Source: Amoebophrya sp. AT5.2 (Eukaryota > Sar > Dinophyceae > Syndiniales > Amoebophryaceae). From it: a stretch of DNA of 18,655 nt. Where the stretch lies: NCBI GenBank assembly GCA_005223375.1, contig RXOD01004751.1, positions 1 through 18,655 on the forward strand, written 5' to 3'. A model generated the notes under the pieces. The model worked only from the letters and a program-made list of their open reading frames with translations. It did not search any database and was not told the DNA's origin. Position 1 is the first letter of the stretch; each line of letters begins with the position of its first letter. The position numbers and the translations under genes are program-made. Shown here one piece after another: positions 1 through 8,400 of this stretch.

Positions 1-969
1 GGTTGATCCTCCCCTTAACAGCAGTTTGTGCTCGTTTACTTCGTTGTGCTGGATCTGCTGCAGGTGCAGCACGTTCTGCTTCTTGGAGTCCTGCAGCCGC
101 TCCTCCAGTTCCTCAATGTCCCGCTTCGCCTGCGCCGTGAAGTTGCGCGCGGCCGTCTGCAGCTGCTCCGTCTCGGAACGCGCGTTTTTGGACTCCTCCT
201 GCAGCTTCACGACATCCGTGGTCACCGCCAAAAGCTGCGCGTCCCCGGAGGCCTTCATCTTCTCGAATTTTACCTGCGAGGAAGATGGGGGGTGTAGGAA
301 TCGATTGCAACGATGAATCGATCGGCCCGACCAGAACCGGAAACAAGTCGAGCCGTACTATACGATCACGACTTCAAAATGAAAATACAAATGGCCACTA
401 CAAGACCACAACAAACAACGATGTAGAAAAGCCAGCCAACATCCTCTACCTGCAGCTCCCTTAGCTGAGAGTTCATTTCTTTTGCCAGCGTGTAATCTTC
501 GTCCTTGCCTTTCGCCTTCGCCTCTTCCGTTTCCAGCATGGTGAGGAGCTGCCGATTCTGCTCCGACAGCACGCGTACGTGCTCATCCTTTTGCTGCAGC
601 GCCGCGCGCGATTTTATGTTCGACTGCTCGAGATCCTCGAGCTGGTACTGGAGGTCGTCGTACTCCGTCTCCAGCTTCGACTGCTTCGACTCCCACTCCT
701 TGATCACCGCGAACGCCTGCGAATTGATGTTTCAGCAGCTGTCATTGAACATCGATCATCTTGATAACGGATAACCGACGCTCCAATAAAAGACCCAGGA
801 CGTCGTCGAGAGGCAACAGATAATTCCTACGTACCTCATTCCTCTCCTCCTCCACCTTCTGGAGGGCGGAGAGCGCCTGCTTATTTTGCTCCTGCAAAAA
901 CCGCACATTGGTCGAACGGAAATTTTCCGTGTGCGCCGCAGGATACTTATTCACAGCCACGAGCGCCAT
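1..969 (-). CDS. Coiled-coil protein, 5' part of gene (three exons visible, 3' end outside window)
   Basis: Exons by hand: 969-835, 716-450 and 273 to beyond position 1, all joined in phase 0, giving the first 225 or so residues. I chose the ATG at 969 because its context is good (AAGATGG). The frame is open further upstream but has no ATG, only a TTG at 1104. After a short head (MALVAVNKYPAAHTENFRS) the protein is almost entirely charged heptad sequence rich in Glu, Gln, Lys and Leu, for example EEERNE, LEDLEQ and IEELEERLQ, so it should form a long parallel coiled coil. There is no signal peptide or membrane segment. I do not recognise the family. Length and composition would suit a cytoskeletal, basal-body or axonemal coiled-coil protein, but that is a guess. 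Reading across the three exons removes two stop-containing introns and keeps the heptad character, which supports the model. Confidence 0.75.
274..449 (-). other. Intron 2 of coiled-coil gene
   Basis: 176 bp, phase 0. The donor is CTGCAG|GTAGAG and the acceptor TCGCAG|GTA, preceded by a C/T-rich tract. It joins ...NSQLRELQ to VKFEKMKASGD. The intron itself would encode an uncharacteristic hydrophobic run and then a stop, unlike the flanking heptads. Confidence 0.75.
717..834 (-). other. Intron 1 of coiled-coil gene
   Basis: 118 bp, phase 0. The donor is GAG|GTACGT and the acceptor CGCAG|GCG. It joins ...VEEERNE to AFAVIKEWE... and keeps the coiled-coil composition on both sides. Read through, the intron meets a stop codon. 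Confidence 0.75.
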
Positions 970-2453
970 CTTGTCCGGTTTTCGTTCTTGGACGGCGAAG
1001 GTACTTAAATCAAAAACTTTAACTCGTGCGGCTGCGGCCACTCGGTGTTTATTCTTGGAGGCTCGTAACACTTGGTTGTTGCGCGGGGTTTTCCTTTCTC
1101 TCAACCAGGAGCGGGTAGATCGTACGCGCCCGGGAGATCAGAAATCGGCTTCTGCGCTTTGCATTTGCCGCGAAGCTCAAAAGATAAAGAACAATGCAGC
1201 TAGCCTCGTTGCAACAAAGTTCTGAAGCGCTGCGCTGGCGGAGCGAGTATGCGCCCGCTTCCGTCGTGCCACTGATGGCACTGACCAGCGACGAAGCGGC
1301 TCCCAGCGCTATCTCGGCATCATCCTCCAATGAAGCATGGTGTGAAGCTTGAGTGTACGTTGAATTACAGTTATTGTTTGATCGAATTTGAACTTCCTTG
1401 ATCGAACTCTTATGTTATCAATCTAACGCTGGACTGGAGGAGTGGAGGGTGCTATCGCATTCATTATTTTTAGTTCGTCAGTAAATCAGTTGCCACTATT
1501 CACCCTAGCATGGCTCCTGTTGTTCCAGTCGGAACACCGAACAAACGAACGAGACACCTCTCGATCAGGATCGAGCCTCTGCACTCGGTAATCGCTCGCT
1601 CTCGCTCTACCTCGTTCACGAACGGCACACCCAGCGAACTCTTCGTAGGCCACTGGTGAAATCGCGATCTCGTGCGTCAAAAAGAAACGGATTGCCTGTA
1701 GTCGTGCTGCTTGCGTACTTACTTACGCCCGGGTAGGGCAGGCAAATTCGAAACTCGTTCTTCGTGCGGAGGGTAGCATTCTTGTGGTGGTACCTTTTCA
1801 GAGAAGCGAATTAGAACGGGTTACGCTGGTTGACGACATGAGTGCAGAAGAGAACCAACTAGGATCATGATATGGCTTGAATTAGAAACTCAACAGGGCC
1901 TCAACGGATGTCGAATTCCTTGCTTTCAATGAATCACGCACCTAATTGTGTTGCGAGCTTTCTCGTGATGAGCTCAGCTCCAGGAAGCCGTTCTTTCAAT
2001 AGTAGGGTAGCACTACGGCAAAGCACCGGGGGTACAGGCGCCACCGAAAATATCCTCCTCCCGATTCCCCGTCGAACCTCTAACGCTTCCCGACTACTGA
2101 TGTTTCCCGAGCTTTCTGATTCTCTATCTTGTTTTACCTATGTCTGTGTCTCGACTGATGAATAAAGAAAATGTGACGATGCACATGCACCTACAAAGAT
2201 AGTGTAAGTTGAAGTTGAAGTTGAACAAATAGTATACTTAGGATTTGAATTGTGTTTAAGAATTGCATTGAAATTGAAATTGAGAAAAGCAGCATATGCT
2301 TCAGTCTTCATGATTGGTATTCTGATTCGTAAACAAAATAATGGAGGCTTGTTGAAAACATCTACTTAGTCGAAACGTGTGTGTGGGTGTATGTGATTTC
2401 ACAGGAATTTAATTTCAGAAAAAGCTCTTCACGAACATCTCTCCGCTCGCTTC
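970..2453. other. Intergenic spacer with no convincing gene; simple repeats near 2210-2285
   Basis: This spacer of about 1.5 kb lies between the stop of the zinc-finger gene (2454) and the start of the coiled-coil gene (969). It must hold the 3' UTR of the former and the promoter and 5' UTR of the latter. It is AT-richer than the genes, especially 1330-1500 and 2160-2400. I see only short ORFs without family features. A hexamer repeat at about 2209-2226 and related TTGAAA runs to about 2283 are the only structure. No dinoflagellate-type spliced-leader acceptor or TATA box could be assigned with confidence. Confidence 0.5.
2209..2226. repeat. Short tandem hexamer repeat (GTTGAA-like, about 3 copies)
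   Basis: Three consecutive GTTGAA-like units occur here. They are followed about 40 bp later by a looser run of ATTGAA units (about 2265-2283). This is simple-sequence DNA in the intergenic spacer, with no evident coding or hairpin function. Confidence 0.6.
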
Positions 2454-4484
2454 CTAGCGCCATTCTGCCGGAGCGCCCTGTGGCTTGCAGCCGCGGCGAT
2501 GCTTCGCAAGCTGCTCGGGAAGGAATGTCCGGTTGCAGTTTTTGCACGGAACGTAAAGGGCACAGTTTTCGAACACCCACTTGTTCCACGCGGAAAGACT
2601 CATGCCATTCGCCTTAAACGTGTCAAACTCGGAGGGACGCGGCGGTACGGGCCTGTCGATTTTAGTTGTAGAGAAGTCCATTAAGAAGAACTACAACACT
2701 TCTTCTAAGCAGGTGAAATACAGTGCACAACAAGCAGACCAAGAAAGCAAAACAAGCAGCAAGCAAGTATAGGCACCTCTTCTCTTCGCGGTCGCTTTTG
2801 CTCCTCTCTTTCTCCTCCCAGAGGTGAATGCACGCCTTGACGTGGATGTCGATACTCGAATGCCCGAACTTCCTCCCGCAGATGTAGCAACAGACGCCAT
2901 TTTCTGACGGCTTCGGGTTGTACTTCCTGAAGTAGCCGTCTTCGCAGCCCAGCACCAGCTCCCGCTTCCGGGTCTTGTTTTTCTGCTGCTTCAAGAAGTT
3001 TTCGATCGTCTGCTCCTGCCCGCACCCCTTGATGTGCTTCTCGTATGATTCTGCCATGAAGGCCTTTCCACAATTCTCACACGACTTCATCGCGCCACAC
3101 CCAAGCATGGCCTGCTTCTGGGCCTCCCAGCCACCGGAACCGCCGATTTTGGAAGGAAGAGGAAGCCGGTCGTCAGGGTACATCTGAGGGTCGTTCATGT
3201 TTGTTGGGCCTTCATCACATTGATTCAGGTGGATTTTCCACCATGCTCACTAAACTTGTTTCGGCTGCCTGACGAGTACTTCTATTCACAGCAAAGCAAC
3301 GAGGTGTTCTGGATCTTGTTCTTGATTAAATGATAGGGTTTGGTAGTGCCCAATGAAAAGTTAAACAAGTGCTTACCTTGTTCAGCTCTCTTGCTTCCCA
3401 TTGCTTCTCGCACATCGCCACGTGCCTGTCCAAACTCTTCGCGGAGCACTCCTTGCCGCACACGTAGCAGGCCGGGCCGATCTCTCGTCTGCCCGTCGGC
3501 AGATCCCAGAAGTTGCAGCGGCACTTGCGCTTGTGGTAGAGCGCATGCTCGTCTCCGAAGAGTATCTTGCCGCACAGGTTGCACGGCCGTACTTTCGGGT
3601 TCGCGCCACCGACCTTGTCACACCCGTTGAAGTGCGCCGCGAATGACTCCTCGTTAAACTTTCGCCCGCACTTCTCGCACTGAAATAGCGCTGTAGTATT
3701 GCGAAAGATGAATGGGAGTTTTGGAAGTTGTGTTGTGAGTCAGAATTCAATGGTAGGTGTGCGTTTATCGTTTTCCTTTTTTATGTACGAAACGCTAGCA
3801 TTTGGAATACCGTTTTCAAGGTATGCTTCTGTCGCCTGTTTGTTGTATTCGTCTACTTCTGCTCGGGTCCAGTTCTTTGGATCTGCTGGCGTGACGCTCG
3901 GTTTGCTCGGGATGTCGAGGCTCGGCTCCCCCGGTTCGCGCTGGTCCTCTCGCGCATTCCATTTATCCTCGCACGTCTTGAAATGCAGCTCCAGTGAGTC
4001 TGGCCCAAAACCGCCGCCACACATGTGGCAGACGAGAAATCTGTGATTGGGTCAATGAAATTCAAATGTTGACGGGCCATGATGTTTCACTTCGACTTTC
4101 GCGCAAACTTCATCCACCGTACCTCGTGGGGATTCATTTGCACATCGAGATTCGACTTCGAGAACTGCTGGCCACTGATTCCTACTTCCAAACGAACCAA
4201 CAGAAGACAGACAGAAGCAGAACTGGCCGAATCCGAAAACGAAATCGACGGAGCTAGTAAACTTGTTACCTTGGGTCTCTCGCGTTCGGTTTTACCGGGT
4301 CCCTTAAATTGTAGGAGAAGACGTTGGGTTCGTAGGCGGAACGGTCCTGCGCGGTGTGGGGCGCGAAGTACTTCGCGAATTTTCCCATGATGCTCCTCCT
4401 CTCCGCCTTCGCCTCCTCGCGTACCGGATCGAGCACGTCCGGATACTTCGTGTTTGCCGGCATGCAGTAAATATCGTCTCCCAT
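2454..4484 (-). CDS. Multi-finger C2HC zinc-finger protein, ZC2HC1 (FAM164) type, five exons
   Basis: Exons by hand: 4484-4270, 4040-3811, 3690-3377, 3183-2777 and 2652-2454, totalling 1365 nt or 454 aa, with phases 2, 1, 0 and 2 at the joins. The product carries seven C-x2-C-x11/12-H-x3-C fingers: C76-C95, C153-C172, C185-C205, C223-C242, C288-C307, C352-C371 and C425-C444. Three fingers end in the family-typical Cys-x3-Trp (CEDKW, CEKQW, CIHLW), and Pro-rich linkers such as RPVPPRP follow as in ZC2HC1 proteins. The N-terminal 70 residues hold no finger. No other domain, signal peptide or membrane segment is seen. Each finger should bind one zinc ion, and the partner (RNA, DNA or protein) is unknown. 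Proteins of this family are widespread in protists and poorly characterised. The start ATG sits in GCAAAATGG. A further upstream exon cannot be excluded. Confidence 0.85.
2653..2776 (-). other. Intron 4 of C2HC zinc-finger gene
   Basis: 124 bp, phase 2. The donor is AAGAG|GTGCCT and the acceptor ATCGACAG|GCCC. The split codon AG|G gives Arg, producing SDREEKRPVPPRPSEFD, a linker typical of this family. Confidence 0.8.
3184..3376 (-). other. Intron 3 of C2HC zinc-finger gene
   Basis: 193 bp, phase 0. The donor AAG|GTAAGC is close to the eukaryotic consensus, and the acceptor is ACCCTCAG|ATG. It joins ...WEARELNK to MYPDDRLPLP. The frame upstream of the acceptor also contains an ATG at 3198, but the CAG at 3186-3184 is the only phase-compatible acceptor in the open stretch. 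Confidence 0.7.
3691..3810 (-). other. Intron 2 of C2HC zinc-finger gene
   Basis: 120 bp, phase 1. The donor is AACG|GTATTC and the acceptor ACTACAG|CGC. The split codon G|CG gives Ala, producing YLENALFQCEKCGRKF. This was the only GT in the vicinity that matched the phase demanded by the downstream finger. Confidence 0.75.
4041..4269 (-). other. Intron 1 of C2HC zinc-finger gene
   Basis: 229 bp, phase 2. The donor is CCAAG|GTAACA and the acceptor ATCACAG|ATTTC. The split codon AG|A gives Arg, and the join produces ...NARDPRFLVCHMCGGGF, completing the first finger's N-terminal cysteine pair. Confidence 0.8.
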
Positions 4485-5497
4485 TTTGCTCGTGGCGGCG
4501 CTCCCCTCAGGGGAAGGCTTGCTTTGTCGTGGATTGGTTTTTCTTCAACTTCAGCGCCCGAAGTTGATTTCTTGTGTCTGAAATTGCGTTTCCGCTTTCT
4601 GGTGTCGACGTGCAAGTGAAGCAAAGCTTGTAGTGTACAGTTGAATCTCCAATTTAAGTTGTCCCGTCCCACAAAAACCCACAAAATTGGTGAGGCTGAA
4701 ATGCTGATCAACCAATTTCCCCGTAGTCTAATCACCTCAAAAACCCCCAAGAAAAAAACTAGGGTGATGAAGTAGTTTGTTAAGAGTTTTTTCGAGACGG
4801 TAATCACGTGGTCTGTGGCCTTTCGCTTTGGAGATGACTTCTTTGCAAAGTAGGATATACTGCGTCAAATGTTCAATTTGAGCGTGGTAGGCGTAGGGTA
4901 TACTGGTTATAGAAATGCTAGTGTACTTGATCTGGTCGTCGAATTCAAGAAAATAATAGAGCCTCAGCACGTGGGCGTGGCAGCAGTAGGTTATACCGCG
5001 TAACGTGAAAGCATGCTTCGATCCTGTTTGCGTGTTTGAGAAAAAAACTCATTGCCATGGCAGCTTTGCAGTACCTAGCGTACACAACCACGGTACGAAA
5101 GAAACAGCGAAGCAAAGACGGGAACTACGAACGCACCTTGCTCGAAAAAACGAAACCACGGAAAACACGCGCACGACCTTCTTGAAAAAACGCGGAAAAA
5201 CAGTTTTTCACGCGGACGTTACTCGCAACGAATGCGCCGAGATGAATACGAAAAAACAGTGCTTACGAACGAATGAATGTCGTGCTGGCTTACACGAAGC
5301 CTCAGAAAAACACGAACGCAGCATTGAAAACGTCAGCGTCGGCAGGCATCAGAATCCTCATTTGCATGGGGCGTCGTGTTGCAACTGCGCTTCCAGTGCG
5401 TATCATTTGACATCAAACCACTCGGCTTTTCAGTGACGACTCTTCAACCTCTGGCGCGCGACTTTTTCGCTTCTTCGGTCTGCGTGTACAATCTTCA
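4485..5497. other. Intergenic spacer with a cluster of G-A(5-7)-C tracts
   Basis: This spacer of about 1 kb lies between the stop of the M16 gene (5498) and the start of the zinc-finger gene (4484). It should contain the M16 3' UTR and the zinc-finger promoter. A 143-codon plus-strand reading frame (5005-5436) is open here, but it is rich in Lys, His, Thr and Arg with no domain and looks fortuitous. The notable content is a run of A-tracts at about 5039-5311. Confidence 0.5.
5039..5311. repeat. Cluster of GAAAAA(A)(A)C tracts (about six)
   Basis: The plus strand has G followed by 5-7 A and then C at about 5039, 5144, 5184, 5195, 5250 and 5305. On the transcribed minus strand these read as GTTTTT(T)C pyrimidine tracts just downstream of the M16 stop codon. 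They are dispersed rather than tandem. Possible roles are 3'-end or trans-splicing pyrimidine tracts or DNA bending, and none can be shown from the sequence. Confidence 0.4.
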
Positions 5498-8400
5498 TCA
5501 ATGCTGTCTATCAGTGTGGAAGAAGTTCGCCGCATCGCGACTCTTCTTCAACCGCCAAAACTTCCTGCTGTCCTGGTACTTCACTACCTTCCCCTGCCCT
5601 TTGGCAGCCAACTTCGCTAATGTGTCCGCAAGCTTCCTGTCGGCCTCGCTTACTCCACTTCCTCGCGCTTTCGGTTTCGGCTTTGACGACGCTCCTGCCG
5701 CTGCTCCCTTGACTGAGAAAAATTTTCCGGACGAAAACAGCTTTGTCAACTGGGTTTCGTACTTGCCACGGTTTTTCTCGGTACTTGCAGAAAGCACCGC
5801 GGTGGCGATCCGTCCGCGCTCGGGGTTTTTCAGCTGTTGAAACAAAGCGTTCACGTCAACGGATTCAAGCGCGTGTGCCATCTCGCGATCGTACTGCCAG
5901 CGCGGCGTTCTGGTCTCGAGAATCGCCCCCCAGTGCGCTTCGGCAAGGTCCCCCATATTGCGGTACGGCTCCAGCAACCGCTTGGCACAGTTCACGCGGA
6001 CCTGTGTGATGAATTTGAATATAAATGGAAATTTTTTACGACAAGAGTTATCACAATCAACCTAAATCTTGACAACTATTGCTCCAAAACAAAGGGGAGC
6101 ACAGCAATTGTTTTGGCCAGCTACCTGCTCCATCACTTCCTTGCCGATGTCTCGCTCCAGATCGAAGTTTTGGACGAACTTGAGCGTGCGTTCCACCAGC
6201 TCGACCGCATTGTGGGAGCTGGAGGCTAGCGTGATCAGAAAGCCCGCGATGCCGTAACTGTCCCGGATGCCACAGGATACGCTGTAGCCAAGCTGCTGCT
6301 TCGTCCGCAGCTCGTTGAACAGCGGTTCGTACAACAAATCGGCCAAGTACTCGTTCGCCGCACTCAGCCGCGGCGTCGTCCTCTCGAACTGGTAGTAGAT
6401 TTGCACCACGGTATTTTTCTGCGCGGGATCCGCGGACGGCTGCACGCTGAGGAGAGTGGTGCTCGGCGGGATTTTCTGACACAGACTACAGTTGAGCGGC
6501 CAGTGGGCAGTGACCTCATCGTAGGTCGCGCAGCGCTCTTGTGGGGGAATCGGGCACTCGGCACTATTCGTTCTGGTAGATGAAAGCGCCGATATGATCG
6601 TACTCGAAGTTGACGACGTCGCGACGCCGCCCGTTGCAGTTGAAATCGCGCCGGGCGTTTTGCTTCCACTGCCGCCAACCACGGTGAAAAGCTTCGCTTC
6701 CGCCTCCGACAGCTGCCGGTGCCCAACGCCGGTCACGCTCTTCACCAAGCCGGCAATCTCCTGCAGAAGATCCTCATCCTGGTTTCCCTCCACAAGCATG
6801 TCCAGCCGGTACAGCGAGTAGAATCGACGGATGTAGTCGGCAAAGGCAGCATACGTCGGCTTTAAGCGCTCCTCGTGAAGCTTGCTGCTGCTTCGCAAGC
6901 GCCCGGGCGGTCCCTTGTTCAGTTCCTCTAGGTCGATACCACCGGCAGCACTACTCGAGGCAGCTGCACCTGTGGCTGTTTGCGCTGCTCCTCCGGATTT
7001 TCTCCTTTCTTCCGGTGCAAAATTCGCAAGTCGGCTCTGGAGGTTGGCGAAGTTCGTCGGCAGTGCTGACGACGCTGAAGACTTGCCTCCTGCATTCGTG
7101 CCCTGCTTTGAATCGCGCTGTCCGCCCGCGGCTGCAGAGGAAGAAACACCTTCTCCTCCAGCTGCAACTTCTACCTTCGCGGCTGCTGACGAATTTCGCC
7201 TCGACGGCACGACCGGATCAACATCGTCGTCAGCCGGGTCGAGAAACCCCACCTGCGCCTCCAGATCATGGCAGCTCGCTACAAGCAGCTCCTGTCGCAG
7301 ACGGTCGGCGTGCACACTCGACTCGAGGTTCGCATTCGAATATTTCCGCGCCAACTTTTGCCGCATGACCTCGATCCTGCCGTCGGCCTGAAGGCGGTCC
7401 GCGACGAGCTGCTGATCGAATTCCGCCGCCGCGGGGATACGAGCACCTCCACCTCCTGCTACTACATTATCATGCACTCCGTTCGGCTCGCTTGTTGACG
7501 ACGAAGATGGCATGCCTGCATTCGCGGCCGCGGTTTCGGCACTGCAACCGTAGTCGGCGGGGAAGCGCATCACGTTCGCCAGCACCTGTTGCAGCAAAAC
7601 TGGGAGTTTCTGTGAAAACCCCCACAGGTGCAGTACCATGTATCCCTCGGGCACGCATGTCAGCGTGACCTGCAACTGCGCGATGTCTGCTTGATACGCG
7701 ACGTCGGTCTGTCGGTCCTCCAGCGCTCGCGTGAGCCAGGTGAGACAGACCGCGTCGGGCGTGGACAGAATGTCGTGGTGGAGTGGGTAGAACCGAAGCA
7801 GCACCTGCGTCTTCGGCATGTCGAAGTTTTTCGGGTAGGCGTAGAAACGGTACAGCGGGGTCAGCTCCTTCGCGGCGTCGCAGGCAAGGGCTTTTTTGCT
7901 CTGCTTCTTCTCGAACCGCGAGACGAGACGGTCGGGAACGAGGACAGCGCTGTGCTCGAACAGGATGGGTACGTGAAAGGGCTGCTGTTCCACATTGGGC
8001 AGCCTGGGGTTTCTGGTTTCTGCGGCGGGCGCGGCCGGTTCGGGCTCGCGCTCGCTCACCCCGGACTTTGCAGACTTCATGGCGCTTGCGGCTTTCATCG
8101 CGGACGGTGCTTTCATCGCAGAAACCTGCTTCTTCGCGGACGCGGGCGCGGAGGCGGCCTTCGCACCATTTATCGTTGTCTTGCTGTTTTCCGGTGCGCT
8201 CGTCGACGAGGACAGCAATAAGCTCCGCGACAGTGGCCCCTCGGGCAGACTCGGCTTGGTAAACGTTAAGCGGTACTGATCCGGGTCCCTCGAAGAAACC
8301 GCTGCAGCTCCGCTCGCCACCGCAGACAAAGGAGCACCCGGCGCGGCCCCGCCACCGCCCATCAGTTTCCGCGGCGAGTCGAATATCTTCGGGCTCCGCA

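Noticed and set aside
1049..1330. Minus-strand 93-codon frame just upstream of the coiled-coil gene, possible extra 5' exon
   Set aside because: It begins at TTG, not ATG. Its sequence is unlike the coiled-coil protein, and the ATG at 969 has a good context of its own. An upstream non-coding exon remains possible.
1908..2165. 85-codon plus-strand frame starting with ATG
   Set aside because: It has no recognisable domain and no codon or GC bias, and it lies in an AT-rich spacer. Evidence is insufficient to call a gene.
4481..4493. CCATTTTGCTC resembling part of the dinoflagellate spliced-leader sequence
   Set aside because: It lacks one G and the following CAAG, and on the other strand it is simply the CAAAATGG start context of the zinc-finger gene. 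It is probably chance.
5005..5436. 143-codon plus-strand reading frame
   Set aside because: It lies in the spacer, overlaps the A-tract cluster, has a Lys/His/Thr-biased composition with no hydrophobic core or motif, and opposes all other genes. It is most likely a chance open frame.
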